Positions 8,204-16,383 of a stretch of DNA of 18,213 nt are shown here, in pieces; positions within the stretch are counted from its first letter, which is position 1, and each line of letters begins with the position of its first letter. Below the pieces are notes generated by a model, which saw nothing but the letters and a program-made list of their open reading frames with translations, was not told the origin of the DNA and did not search any database. The stretch is from Bacteroidota bacterium. GTDB lineage: Bacteria; Bacteroidota; Bacteroidia; Chitinophagales; Chitinophagaceae. Position numbers and translations under genes: made by a program. The DNA is taken from positions 1 to 18,213 of the forward strand of contig CANHIR010000016.1 of NCBI GenBank assembly GCA_947461015.1. Reading direction: 5' to 3'.

Positions 8204-9484
8204 ATGTATAAATTTCAAGGCCTCATTGGTATAGTATTAATTTTAGCAATCGCATATTTGTTTTCAAATAATAAGAAGAGGATAAATTACCGACTAGTTT
8301 TTAGCGGTCTAGCACTTCAATTGTTCATTGGAATCCTAGTTTTAAAAATTAAAGCCGTTACCAGTTTTTTCCAATTTTTAGGTAAAGGAATGGGGAAAAT
8401 TGAACAATTTTCAAGAGAAGGAGCTGCATTTGTTTATGGAGGTCTAGGTGGTGTTATTAGCGAAGAAAAAAATAAACCAATTGTAATAACTGATTTTAAA
8501 AATGGTGGTTTCGTCTTTGCTTTCAACGTAACGGCTACCATTATTTTAGTCTGTGTTATTGTTGCTTTATTATACCATTTTAGAATCATGCAAAGAATTG
8601 TTGCGGTAATTGCAAAAGCCATGAATTTTATTATGCGTGTAAGTGGTGCCGAAGCTTTGAGCAACGTTGCCAGTGCTTTTGTAGGGCAAGTAGAAGCACA
8701 GGTAATGATACGCCCCTACTTAGCTACTATGACAAAAAGTGAATTATTGGCAAGCATGAGTGGAAGTTTGGCTTGTATTGCAGGAGGTATTTTAATAGTC
8801 TATGCAAATATGGGTGCGCATGCAGGTATGGATTTAGCACCTAAATTAATTACAGCAAGTTTAATGGCAGCACCAGGCGCCTTGGTCATTGCTAAAATAT
8901 TATTTCCTGAAACAGAGGAATCCCAAACCATGGGCAAGGTTAAATTAGAAGTAAAAAGTCAGTATACAAATACAATTGATGCTATCGCACATGGATCTAG
9001 CGAAGGTTTTAAAATAGCCATGAATGTAATTGCCATGTTAATAGGATTTATTGCATTAATCGCACTAGTTAATTGGAGTTTAATACATATTGGACATTTA
9101 TTTAGTAGTAATTTAGACCTAAGTTTAAATTATATTTTTGGAAAATTATTTTACCCAATGGCTTGGGCAATGGGGGTGCCAAATGTGGATGTTCAAAATG
9201 CAGCAACATTGTTGGGGCAAAAATTAACCATCAATGAATTTGTAGCTTTTAATAATTTAACGACGCATGCCGTAAATATAGTTTCTGAAAAAGGTTTATT
9301 CATCGTAAGCATTGCCATTTGTGGATTTGCCAATTTTAGCAGTGTGGGCATGTTAATTGGAGGTATTGGAGAATTGGCCCCTACAAGACGTAAGGACTTG
9401 GCAGAGCTTGGCTTAAAAGCCTTGCTAGCTGGTACCCTAGCCTCCTATTTATCCGCAAGTATTGCTGGTATATTAATTGGCTAA
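8204..9484 (+). CDS. Concentrative nucleoside transporter (CNT/NupC family)
   Basis: A 426-residue inner-membrane transporter with multiple hydrophobic segments, predicted to import nucleosides by cation symport. GAEALSNVASAFVGQVEAQVMIRPY (148-172) corresponds to the first substrate-binding hairpin of CNT proteins. EFVAFNNL (345-352) and GFANFSSVGMLIGGIGELAPTRRKDLAELG (374-403) form the second half. The highly conserved G-Q-T-E of characterised members reads G-Q-V-E here (161-164), keeping the key glutamate E164 but replacing the threonine. The charged stretch around 235-265 is probably an extramembrane loop. It lies between the trxA terminator and mqnE; MqnE uses a nucleoside-like substrate, but a functional link is only speculation. 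The coupling ion and substrate range cannot be told from the sequence. Confidence 0.93.
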   Translation: MYKFQGLIGIVLILAIAYLFSNNKKRINYRLVFSGLALQLFIGILVLKIKAVTSFFQFLGKGMGKIEQFSREGAAFVYGGLGGVISEEKNKPIVITDFKNGGFVFAFNVTATIILVCVIVALLYHFRIMQRIVAVIAKAMNFIMRVSGAEALSNVASAFVGQVEAQVMIRPYLATMTKSELLASMSGSLACIAGGILIVYANMGAHAGMDLAPKLITASLMAAPGALVIAKILFPETEESQTMGKVKLEVKSQYTNTIDAIAHGSSEGFKIAMNVIAMLIGFIALIALVNWSLIHIGHLFSSNLDLSLNYIFGKLFYPMAWAMGVPNVDVQNAATLLGQKLTINEFVAFNNLTTHAVNIVSEKGLFIVSIAICGFANFSSVGMLIGGIGELAPTRRKDLAELGLKALLAGTLASYLSASIAGILIG

Positions 9485-9513
9485 GTTTAGGCTTATTTTG
9501 TTTCTATAATTTG

Positions 9514-9521
9514 TAACTTTG
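9514..9521 (+). promoter_or_regulatory. Candidate Bacteroidota -7 box for mqnE
   Basis: TAACTTTG is a perfect TAnnTTTG box 19 bp before the mqnE ATG, implying a short leader of about 12 nt. A TTTG at 9497-9500 is only 13 bp upstream, closer than the usual spacing of about 19, so the -33 element is uncertain. Confidence 0.6.
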
Positions 9522-9540
9522 CGCTACTAATAAAGAAGTC

Positions 9541-10698
9541 ATGAATACGAAGCAAATAGAAGTAATTATTGGTGCAGAAAAAGACAATCGTTTACAAGCA
9601 ATAGGAAATAAAGTAATAAAAAATGAACGGCTTTCATTTGACGAAGGCGTTTATTTGTTCGAACATGCATCACTCCCCTATGTTGGCGCATTGGCCAATT
9701 GGAAAAGAGAATCCTTGCATGGAAATAAAACCTATTTTAATAAGAATTTTCATATTGAGCCTACCAATGTTTGCGTATTCTCTTGCAAATTTTGTTCTTA
9801 CTCTAAATTATATGCACATAAGGAAGAAGGTTGGGAATTAACCATTGACCAAATGTTGGATATTGTAAAATCCTATGACGGAAAACCCGTAACCGAAGTG
9901 CATATTGTAGGTGGCGTACATCCAAAATTAACACTAACTTTTTTCTTGGAATTAATGCGTGCCATTAAAGCTCACCGCCCTACTTTACATATTAAAGCAT
10001 TCACACCTGTAGAATTGGAATATATGTTCCGTAAAGCAAATGTTAGCACAAAAGAAGGGATGCGATTAGCACATGAAGCAGGCTTGGACTCTTTACCAGG
10101 TGGAGGTGCCGAAATATTTCATCCAGCAATTCGTGAACAAATTTGTGCCGATAAAGCAACTGCAGATCAATGGCTGGAAATTCATCAAACAGCACATGAA
10201 TTAGGCATGCATAGCAATGCCACTTTATTATATGGACATATAGAAAAATATGAACACCGTATTGATCATATGGAGCGATTACGTCAACTTCAAGATAAAA
10301 CAAAAGGCTTTAATACTTTTATACCGTTGAAATTTAGAAATGAAGGAAACGATATGAGCCATATTCCCGAATCTACTATGGCCAATGATTTAAAAATGTA
10401 TGCAGTTTCTAGATTATATTTAGACAACTTCCCACATGTAAAAGCTTACTGGCCAATGTTAGGTCGTGATATAGCCCAATTAACATTAAGTTATGGAGTA
10501 AATGATATTGACGGAACCATTGACGATACAACAAAAATATATTCAATGGCTGGTAGTGAGGAACAAACACCTGCAATGACAACAGAGCAGTTAGTAGCAC
10601 TTATTAAACAAGTTAAAAGACAACCTATTGAAAGAGGTACCTTATACGATGTTATTAAGGACTATTCTAATCATGAATTTGTAGAAGGAGAATTGTAA
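9541..10698 (+). CDS. mqnE: Aminofutalosine synthase (radical SAM)
   Basis: A 385-residue radical SAM enzyme of the MqnE/MqnC/CofH group. The [4Fe-4S] motif CxxxCxxC is at C78, C82 and C85 in NVCVFSCKFCSY. GGVHPKL (about 105-111), LPGGGAEIF, and the C-terminal YGVNDIDGTIDDTTKIYSMAGS point to MqnE rather than MqnC or CofH. MqnE joins 3-[(1-carboxyvinyl)oxy]benzoate to the SAM-derived adenosyl radical, giving 6-amino-6-deoxyfutalosine in the futalosine route to menaquinone. The other mqn genes are not in the window, so the pathway is scattered. A strong -7 box sits directly upstream. It converges with the serine dehydratase gene, with 18 bp between the stop codons and no evident terminator. Confidence 0.92.
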   Translation: MNTKQIEVIIGAEKDNRLQAIGNKVIKNERLSFDEGVYLFEHASLPYVGALANWKRESLHGNKTYFNKNFHIEPTNVCVFSCKFCSYSKLYAHKEEGWELTIDQMLDIVKSYDGKPVTEVHIVGGVHPKLTLTFFLELMRAIKAHRPTLHIKAFTPVELEYMFRKANVSTKEGMRLAHEAGLDSLPGGGAEIFHPAIREQICADKATADQWLEIHQTAHELGMHSNATLLYGHIEKYEHRIDHMERLRQLQDKTKGFNTFIPLKFRNEGNDMSHIPESTMANDLKMYAVSRLYLDNFPHVKAYWPMLGRDIAQLTLSYGVNDIDGTIDDTTKIYSMAGSEEQTPAMTTEQLVALIKQVKRQPIERGTLYDVIKDYSNHEFVEGEL

Positions 10699-10716
10699 AA
10701 AATAATCAAAGTCCAT

Positions 10717-12174
10717 TTAACACTCAGCAAGCGCAATTGGTATTTGTATAGCCAATCCGCCGTCAGCTGTTTCTTTGTATTTTACACTCATGTCTAATGC
10801 GGTATTCCACATAGTTTTAATTACTTTATCTAAACTCACCACCGCAAAATCGGGTTTACTTTGTAAAGCCAATTGTGCAGCGGTAATTGCTTTTATTGCT
10901 CCCATACTGTTTCTTTCAATGCAAGGTATTTGAACCAACCCCCCAACTGGATCACAGGTTAATCCCAAGTGGTGTTCCATGGCAATTTCTGCAGCCATTA
11001 AACACTGTTTTTGATTACCACCCAATAATTCAGTGAGCGCTGCAGCCGCCATTGCGGAGGAAACACCAATCTCAGCCTGGCATCCACCCATCGCAGCAGA
11101 AATGGTTGCACCACTTTTAAATAAAATGCCAACTGCACTTGCCGTCATTAAGAATTTTCTAATATCAATTTCTGTATTTTTATTACAAAACAATTGAGCA
11201 TACATCAATACCGCTGGAACCACTCCTGCAGCACCATTGGTAGGTGCAGTCACTACTCTACCAAAATTTGCATTCTCCTCATTCACCGCAAGTGCAAAAC
11301 AACTCACACAATCTAAAATATAGCTAAAATCCTGACCTCCATTTTTAACCAACCGCATCCATTCAGTTACATCTTTAAAAGCTGCCTCCTTCGTTAATTG
11401 TTTATTTAATTCAAATGCTCTTCTTCTTACAAATAAACCACCTGGTAAGATACCTTCGGTTAAACATCCTTTATACATGCAGTTTAACATGGTATCCCAT
11501 ATTGCATCCAACTGCCTATTTATTTTAGCTTCTTCTAAAATTGATTTTTCATTTTCAAATACAATATCACTAATGGACATTCCAGTTTTCATACACCAAT
11601 GCAGCAATTCGTCGGTGGTATAAAAATCAAAAGGAACGTCTGTGATTACTTTGACTCCTGCATCGGACGCGATTACTTTGACTCCTGCATCGGACGCATT
11701 CGCGTCCTCTTCAATAAAACCACCACCAATAGAATAATATGTATAAATTTTATCAACCCCATTTAATGTTACAATAAATTGTAAAGCATTTGGATGATGA
11801 GGTAAGGATTGGTCTTTTAAAAATAATAAGTTGCTTTCGTAATTAAATGCAATTTTATGTTCCGTATTATATAATGAAATAACTGCATTTTTTTTAATGG
11901 CGTCAATTTTATCTATTATCAAAGAAGTATCCGTTTTAATAGGATCCTCCCCAAGTAAACCCATTAAAACTGCCATATCGGTTCCATGACCCTTTCCCGT
12001 TTTTGCCAATGAACCGTATAATTTAATTTGTATTTTTTCAATATGTACAATACCCATTTCATCCTGAATTTGTTGCATACAATGAAGTGCAGCTTTCCAA
12101 GGTCCAAGGGTATGTGAGCTTGACGGCCCTACCCCTATTTTAAACATATCAAAAACAGATATAAATTTTTCCAT
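10717..12174 (-). CDS. sdaA: L-serine ammonia-lyase, iron-sulfur type, single chain
   Basis: A 485-residue enzyme that deaminates L-serine to pyruvate and ammonia. Numbering is from the ATG at 12174; a TTG at 12186 lies inside a promoter-like box and is rejected. The N-terminal beta domain shows [21 protein letters not shown] and [14 protein letters not shown]. The alpha domain shows [21 protein letters not shown] and cluster cysteines C365 (GGCQAEIG), C407 (GLTCDP) and C418 (IPCIER), as in E. coli SdaA. Both domains are in one chain, unlike the split form of Bacillus. An exact 27-bp tandem repeat adds nine residues in the linker after GGGFIEED, making the protein about ten residues longer there than E. 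coli SdaA. Both halves of the catalytic machinery are intact, so the enzyme is probably active. Confidence 0.94.
   Translation of the reverse strand: MEKFISVFDMFKIGVGPSSSHTLGPWKAALHCMQQIQDEMGIVHIEKIQIKLYGSLAKTGKGHGTDMAVLMGLLGEDPIKTDTSLIIDKIDAIKKNAVISLYNTEHKIAFNYESNLLFLKDQSLPHHPNALQFIVTLNGVDKIYTYYSIGGGFIEEDANASDAGVKVIASDAGVKVITDVPFDFYTTDELLHWCMKTGMSISDIVFENEKSILEEAKINRQLDAIWDTMLNCMYKGCLTEGILPGGLFVRRRAFELNKQLTKEAAFKDVTEWMRLVKNGGQDFSYILDCVSCFALAVNEENANFGRVVTAPTNGAAGVVPAVLMYAQLFCNKNTEIDIRKFLMTASAVGILFKSGATISAAMGGCQAEIGVSSAMAAAALTELLGGNQKQCLMAAEIAMEHHLGLTCDPVGGLVQIPCIERNSMGAIKAITAAQLALQSKPDFAVVSLDKVIKTMWNTALDMSVKYKETADGGLAIQIPIALAEC
11644..11697. repeat. Exact 27-bp in-frame tandem duplication within sdaA
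   Basis: The 27 bases at 11644-11670 are repeated without a mismatch at 11671-11697. On the coding strand each unit begins GCGTCCGATGC and ends GTAATC, encoding the nonapeptide ASDAGVKVI. The reading frame is kept. The unit is about 52% G+C and uses TCC, GTC and ATC codons, richer in G+C than the surrounding gene. A short inverted repeat (GGACGC at 11692-11697, GCGTCC at 11702-11707) adjoins it. Confidence 0.97.
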
Positions 12175-12183
12175 AATCTTAGA

Positions 12184-12212
12184 CAAATGTATGTTAGTTT
12201 TTAATACATTTG
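12184..12212. promoter_or_regulatory. Palindromic divergent control element between sdaA and the serine hydrolase gene
   Basis: CAAATGTAT (12184-12192) and ATACATTTG (12204-12212) are perfect 9-bp inverted arms with an 11-bp spacer, in the 41-bp gap between two divergent start codons. Each arm contains TACATTTG reading outward, a perfect TAnnTTTG box. For sdaA this would place the transcript start only a few bases before its ATG. For the rightward gene it would fall at or past the ATG. The arms may therefore be an operator rather than two promoters. Confidence 0.5.
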
Positions 12213-12215
12213 AAT

Positions 12216-13448
12216 ATGAAATATTGGATAATTACCTTTTTTATATCATTGTTATCATTTAACACTAAGGCACAAATAAATACAACATTTATAGAAAGCC
12301 TTATGAAACAAAAGCCTGAACAATTTGGAGCAATTTTGAGCAATCCGGCTGAATATCGATTACAATTGTTTTACACCCAAATAGATAGAGATAAAAACAA
12401 TGTTCCACATTTTAAGGAATTTAGCTACCGATTAAATCCATTGGAATATTTTTATCCTGCAAGTACGGTGAAAATGCCCATGGCGATTATGGCTTTGGAT
12501 AAAATTAATAACTTAAATATTAGGGGTTTTTCAAAATCAACTACACTTTATTATGATAGTGTTGGCGCAAGGCAAGAAACCATTTATAATAATCCCTATG
12601 CATTAAATGGCAAACAAACTATAGAGCAAGCCATTAAAGAAATATTTTTAGTAAGTGACAATAATGCGGCTAACCGACTTTTTGAGTTTATTGGACAGGA
12701 AGAAATGCATAGTAAGCTTGCTGAAAAAGGCTATAAAGATGCTTATATTAGAAATCGTTTAGAACTTGGAAGAACACAGGAAGAGAGCCGTCAAACACAA
12801 GCCATTGATGTATTTGATGACAATGGTAAAAATATATATCATATTAATGCACAATACAATAAACAACCCCTGCCCAATTACAATGCATTTTTAGGAAAGG
12901 GTTACATGAACAATAATGACTCACTCATAAACGCCCCACTAGATTTTTCTGTCAAAAACAGAATTTACCTCAATGACCTACATCATATTTTACAATCTGT
13001 CATTTTTTACGATCAAACTCCAAAAGCACAACAATTTAATCTTACTAAAGAAGACCGTCAGTTCCTTTTAAAATGGATGCATACACTTCCTACCGAATCG
13101 CAATATCCAACTTATGACACAGCTGATTATTGGCCAGCTTATTGTAAGTTTATCTATATGGGTTCAGAAAAAGGTCCCATTCCCTCAAATATCAAAATTT
13201 TTAATAAAGTAGGTGATGCATATGGATTTTTATTAGACATAAGCTATATCGTTGATCCAGTTAATAAGGTTGAGTTTATGTTAAGTGGTGTTATTTATTG
13301 CAATAAAGACGGGATCATCAATGATAGCAAGTATGATTACGATACGGTAGGATACCCATTTTACAAAAATATAGGTAGGTTATTTTATGATTATGAACTA
13401 AAAAGGAAAAAGACCTATTTACCAAACTTTGATAGCATCTTACCCTAA
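12216..13448 (+). CDS. Secreted serine hydrolase, class A beta-lactamase-like fold
   Basis: A 410-residue exported protein, numbered from the ATG at 12216; the in-frame TTG six bases earlier overlaps a palindrome. A signal peptide ends near NTKAQ (about residue 19-20). [10 protein letters not shown] gives the SxxK nucleophile motif (S83, K86), and [16 protein letters not shown] gives SDN (S147-D148-N149), both typical of beta-lactamases and DD-peptidases. The third motif, normally K-[TS]-G, appears as N-K-V-G-D-A-Y-G (K331), and no Omega-loop ExxxN could be assigned with confidence. It is longer than class A beta-lactamases (about 290), with extra sequence around 190-290. It belongs to a beta-lactamase-related family common in Bacteroidota. 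Actual beta-lactam hydrolysis is not shown; a peptidase or esterase role is equally possible. Confidence 0.85.
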   Translation: MKYWIITFFISLLSFNTKAQINTTFIESLMKQKPEQFGAILSNPAEYRLQLFYTQIDRDKNNVPHFKEFSYRLNPLEYFYPASTVKMPMAIMALDKINNLNIRGFSKSTTLYYDSVGARQETIYNNPYALNGKQTIEQAIKEIFLVSDNNAANRLFEFIGQEEMHSKLAEKGYKDAYIRNRLELGRTQEESRQTQAIDVFDDNGKNIYHINAQYNKQPLPNYNAFLGKGYMNNNDSLINAPLDFSVKNRIYLNDLHHILQSVIFYDQTPKAQQFNLTKEDRQFLLKWMHTLPTESQYPTYDTADYWPAYCKFIYMGSEKGPIPSNIKIFNKVGDAYGFLLDISYIVDPVNKVEFMLSGVIYCNKDGIINDSKYDYDTVGYPFYKNIGRLFYDYELKRKKTYLPNFDSILP

Positions 13449-13543
13449 TAGCAATACATAGCTGGGGTTTTCATAGATATTCACAAATCGTATTAAAAAG
13501 ACTGAATAATTATATCGCTTCAAAGACTTAAAACTTACAGGCG

Positions 13544-13570
13544 TTTGCGAATTATTTGCGAAATTCGCAA
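13544..13570. promoter_or_regulatory. Three-half-site TTGCGAA operator candidate upstream of the aminotransferase gene
   Basis: TTTGCGAATT (13544-13553) is followed 11 bp later by TTTGCGAAATT (13555-13565). The latter is the left half of a perfect 15-nt palindrome, TTGCGAAATTCGCAA (13556-13570). Three copies of the half-site thus lie about one helical turn apart, ending 15 bp before the ATG at 13586. The layout resembles a transcription factor site; the factor is unknown. Confidence 0.5.
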
Positions 13571-13585
13571 TACAAATTATATACC

Positions 13586-14776
13586 ATGATATTATCCTCT
13601 TTATTAAATCGTTTTAGTGAGCCCGAAACATTGAAAATGGCTAAGTTGGGTCGTGAATTAAGAGCTCAGGGAATTGATGTAATTGACCTTAGTTTGGGAG
13701 AACCAGACTTTGATACCCCTCAACACATTAAAGACGCTGCAATAAAAGCAATTAATGATAACTGGTCACATTATACACCAGTTGCCGGATTTCTTGATTT
13801 AAGAGAAGCAGTTTGTTCGAAATTAAAAAGAGATAATAACTTGGATTATAAACCTGAGCAAATTGTTACTTCAACAGGCGCTAAGCAAAGTTTAGCAAAT
13901 GCTATTTTAGCGTTGGTAGACGAAGATGATGAAGTTATAATCCCTACCCCATATTGGGTTACCTATTCTGAATTGGTAAAAATTGCAAGAGGCAAGGTTG
14001 TTGAAATTAGAACAAGTACCGAAGCTAATTTTAAAGCAACTCCAGGTCAAATTGAAGCAGCTATAACACCTAAGACAAAAGTATTTATGTTCTCTAGCCC
14101 TTGTAATCCAAGTGGTGCGGTTTATAGCAAAGAGGAATTAAAAGCATTGGCTGATTTATTTAAGAAATATCCTCAAATTACCATTTTATCAGACGAGATT
14201 TATGAATATATCAACTTTGTGGGCAAGCATGAAAGTATTGCTCAATTCTCAGAAATAAAAGATCAAATTGTGGTGATCAATGGATTAAGTAAAGGTTTCG
14301 CCATGACAGGATGGAGATTAGGTTATACTGCATCTAATGTTGAAATTGCGAAAGCAATGGAAAAATTACAAGGTCAGTTTACATCGGGCACATGTTCCAT
14401 TACACAAAAAGCAGCAGTAACTGCTTTAATTGGTGATTTAAAACCATCGCATGAAATGACCGAAGAGTTTACACGTCGCCGTACCACAACTTTGAAATTA
14501 GTGAGCGAGATGCCTGGATTTAAATGTTATGCACCAGAAGGGGCATTTTATGTATTCCCTGATGTGAGTTCCTATTACGGGAAATCCGATGGTACTCAAA
14601 CCATTGCCAATGCAGCCGATTTTAGTATGTATTTACTAAACACAGCGCACGTTTCATCAGTTATGGGTGATGCTTTTGGAGAACCTAATTGCGTTCGTTT
14701 CTCATTTGCCAATAGTATGCCAAATATTGAAAAAGCATGGGCAAGAATTAAGGAGGCTTTAGCCAAATTAAAATAG
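13586..14776 (+). CDS. Pyridoxal-phosphate aminotransferase, aspartate aminotransferase type (class Ib)
   Basis: A 396-residue fold-type I aminotransferase, numbered from the ATG at 13586; the frame extends to a TTG at 13556 that lies inside a palindrome. DLSLGEPDFDTP near the N-terminus, SHYTPVAG, and SPCNPSGAVYS (containing the conserved NPSG) are class I/II signatures. LSDEIYEY carries the PLP-binding Asp and Tyr. SKGFAMTGWRLGY contains the Schiff-base lysine K236, and CVRFSFA has R371, the alpha-carboxylate anchor. The likely reaction is aspartate + 2-oxoglutarate to oxaloacetate + glutamate. Class Ib members may also use prephenate or other amino acids, so the substrate is assigned only at family level. 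A TTGCGAA palindrome upstream suggests regulation. The methyltransferase gene begins at or within about 20 bp of its stop and is probably co-transcribed. Confidence 0.93.
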   Translation: MILSSLLNRFSEPETLKMAKLGRELRAQGIDVIDLSLGEPDFDTPQHIKDAAIKAINDNWSHYTPVAGFLDLREAVCSKLKRDNNLDYKPEQIVTSTGAKQSLANAILALVDEDDEVIIPTPYWVTYSELVKIARGKVVEIRTSTEANFKATPGQIEAAITPKTKVFMFSSPCNPSGAVYSKEELKALADLFKKYPQITILSDEIYEYINFVGKHESIAQFSEIKDQIVVINGLSKGFAMTGWRLGYTASNVEIAKAMEKLQGQFTSGTCSITQKAAVTALIGDLKPSHEMTEEFTRRRTTTLKLVSEMPGFKCYAPEGAFYVFPDVSSYYGKSDGTQTIANAADFSMYLLNTAHVSSVMGDAFGEPNCVRFSFANSMPNIEKAWARIKEALAKLK

Positions 14777-14796
14777 TGACACCAGAAAAATTTCAA

Positions 14797-15726
14797 ATGT
14801 TTGAAAACCGGTTGCTTAAAAATTATAAGCACCGTTTAAAGCAAGCTAAACGTTTACATTTAACTTGTTGGAGATTGTATGACCATGACCTACCTGAATT
14901 TCCAATTTGTGTGGAATTTTACGAGGGATACATTTATATTGCCGAATACAACCGTCGTCATGCGTTAACCGAGGAAGAACATGCTGCTTGGTTTGAAACA
15001 ACTAAGGAAATTATTTCAAATATGACTGGTATTGCTTTGGATGCTATGTATGTGAAACTGCGAAAAAGAATGTCTCATCGTGAAGGCCAATATGAAAAAG
15101 AAGAAGTTACAGAATCCAAAATAATTACCGTTCAGGAAAATGGACACCATTTTCTAGTAAACTTAACGGACTATTTAGATACTGGCCTGTTTTTGGATCA
15201 CCGTATAACCAGGGAAATGGTGGCCGCCGAAGCAAAAGATAAAAACTTTTTAAACCTATTTAGTTATACAAGTTCTTTCTCGGTATATGCAGCCGCTGCT
15301 AACGCAAAAACCGTTACGTCGGTGGATTTATCTAAAACCTATTTAGCCTGGAGTGAAGAGAATTTTGCTTTGAACTCATTAAAAAATCCAGTAGCCTACC
15401 AGTTTGTACATGCCGACGTAAAACAATACTTAAAAACGCTACCTTCCAACCATTATGAATTAGTAGTGATGGATCCCCCTACTTTTAGCAATAGCAAAAG
15501 AATGAAGGACATATTGGATATACAACGCGATCATGTGGAATTAATTAATGATGTATTACGCGCTATGAAGTCTGGAGGTATTTTATACTTTAGCACCAAC
15601 TTTACGCAATTTATTATAGATCTTGAAAACATCCATAGTAAGCAAGTAAAAGACATTACTAAAGCCACTACCCCATTTGATTTTGAAGGAAGACTAAAAC
15701 GTTGGTGTTATAAAATAATTAAGTAG
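14797..15726 (+). CDS. Class I SAM-dependent methyltransferase, RlmK/RlmI-like (23S rRNA)
   Basis: A 309-residue protein similar to the C-terminal RlmK half of E. coli RlmL, which makes m7G in 23S rRNA. MFENRLLKNYKHRLKQAKR and CWRLYDHDLPEFP match the RlmK start, which is why the ATG at 14797 was chosen. A GTG at 14776, overlapping the aminotransferase stop by one base (TAGTG), would add seven residues and is a real alternative. TGLFLDHR (129-136), the SAM motif NLFSYTSSFSVYAA (153-166), VDLSKTYLAWSEENF and the catalytic-loop motif DPPTFSNS (226-233) are all visible. The RlmL half (THUMP plus m2G methyltransferase) is absent, so this is the stand-alone form. The target nucleotide is inferred from homology only. 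Its last 8 bases overlap the convergent coaE stop. Confidence 0.87.
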   Translation: MFENRLLKNYKHRLKQAKRLHLTCWRLYDHDLPEFPICVEFYEGYIYIAEYNRRHALTEEEHAAWFETTKEIISNMTGIALDAMYVKLRKRMSHREGQYEKEEVTESKIITVQENGHHFLVNLTDYLDTGLFLDHRITREMVAAEAKDKNFLNLFSYTSSFSVYAAAANAKTVTSVDLSKTYLAWSEENFALNSLKNPVAYQFVHADVKQYLKTLPSNHYELVVMDPPTFSNSKRMKDILDIQRDHVELINDVLRAMKSGGILYFSTNFTQFIIDLENIHSKQVKDITKATTPFDFEGRLKRWCYKIIK

Positions 15727-16339
15727 CAGAAGATAATAAGGAAAGGATTTTTTCATGTACTGCTATCACTTGAGGCAATACAAGTTGTTGATCATCGTTT
15801 GTAATCACCCAGTCACATAATTTCATTTTCAGTGAATCATCAATTTGATGTTTCATTCTTTGTTCTACCGCTTCCTTTGTACAGTTTTCCCTCTTCATTA
15901 CCCGGTGAATACGTAAACTTTTTGGAGCAGCAACTCCTATAACCTTACTAACTCCAGTCAAAGATCCTGATTCAAAAAACAAAGCTGCTTCTTTAATAAC
16001 ATAAGGTGAAGTCTGCTGTGCTGCCCAATTTGCAGCTTCCTGAATGGTTATTGGATGTACAATGGAATTTAACAATGCCAATTGATGAGGATGATCAAAC
16101 ACTTGTTTTGATAAATATGCTTTATTTAAAACCTGTGCGTCAGTTTGTTCGTTTACATTCATATATACTTCAGCGCCAAAAGCAGCAATCAATTTTTCTT
16201 TGATAATACGGTTGTTATTCATTAGGAATTTTGCTGCTGCATCGGCATCAAATACAGGAACGCCCAAGTTTGCAAATACTTTTGCAATGGTTGATTTACC
16301 AGACCCAATACCTCCTGTTATTCCAATTATAATTGACAT
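15719..16339 (-). CDS. coaE: Dephospho-CoA kinase
   Basis: A 206-residue P-loop kinase that phosphorylates the 3' hydroxyl of dephospho-CoA with ATP, the last step of coenzyme A synthesis, in the cytosol. The Walker A motif GGIGSGKST is at 9-17, followed by VPVFDADAAAK (substrate-binding DxD), LLNSIVHP, VIKEAALFFESG, and the lid/adenine-binding region EQRMKHQIDDSLK. The length fits the family (about 200). The start ATG at 16339 is immediately followed by MSIIIGITGG, the usual N-terminus. A near-consensus -7 box (TAACTTTA, minus strand, 16368-16361) lies 21 bp upstream, beyond a terminator that separates it from yajC. The gene therefore probably has its own promoter despite following nusB and yajC. 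Confidence 0.95.
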   Translation of the reverse strand: MSIIIGITGGIGSGKSTIAKVFANLGVPVFDADAAAKFLMNNNRIIKEKLIAAFGAEVYMNVNEQTDAQVLNKAYLSKQVFDHPHQLALLNSIVHPITIQEAANWAAQQTSPYVIKEAALFFESGSLTGVSKVIGVAAPKSLRIHRVMKRENCTKEAVEQRMKHQIDDSLKMKLCDWVITNDDQQLVLPQVIAVHEKILSLLSSAT

Positions 16340-16360
16340 GTAAAATTGTATTTACCTAAC

Positions 16361-16368
16361 TAAAGTTA
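16361..16368 (-). promoter_or_regulatory. Candidate -7 box for coaE
   Basis: On the minus strand TAACTTTA matches TAnnTTTG at all fixed positions but the last, 21 bp before the coaE ATG. A TTTG at 16387-16384 is 15 bp upstream, within the T-tract of the yajC terminator. This is a weak but sensibly placed candidate. Confidence 0.35.
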
Positions 16369-16383
16369 AGTGAAATATGAACA

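Noticed and set aside
12175..12215. TTG starts for sdaA (12186) and for the serine hydrolase (12210)
   Set aside because: Both lie within the palindromic control element, and ATG starts matching family N-termini or signal peptides follow within 12 bp.
13556..13585. TTG start adding ten residues to the aminotransferase
   Set aside because: The TTG is the first triplet of the 15-nt palindrome, and the ATG at 13586 fits the usual N-terminus.
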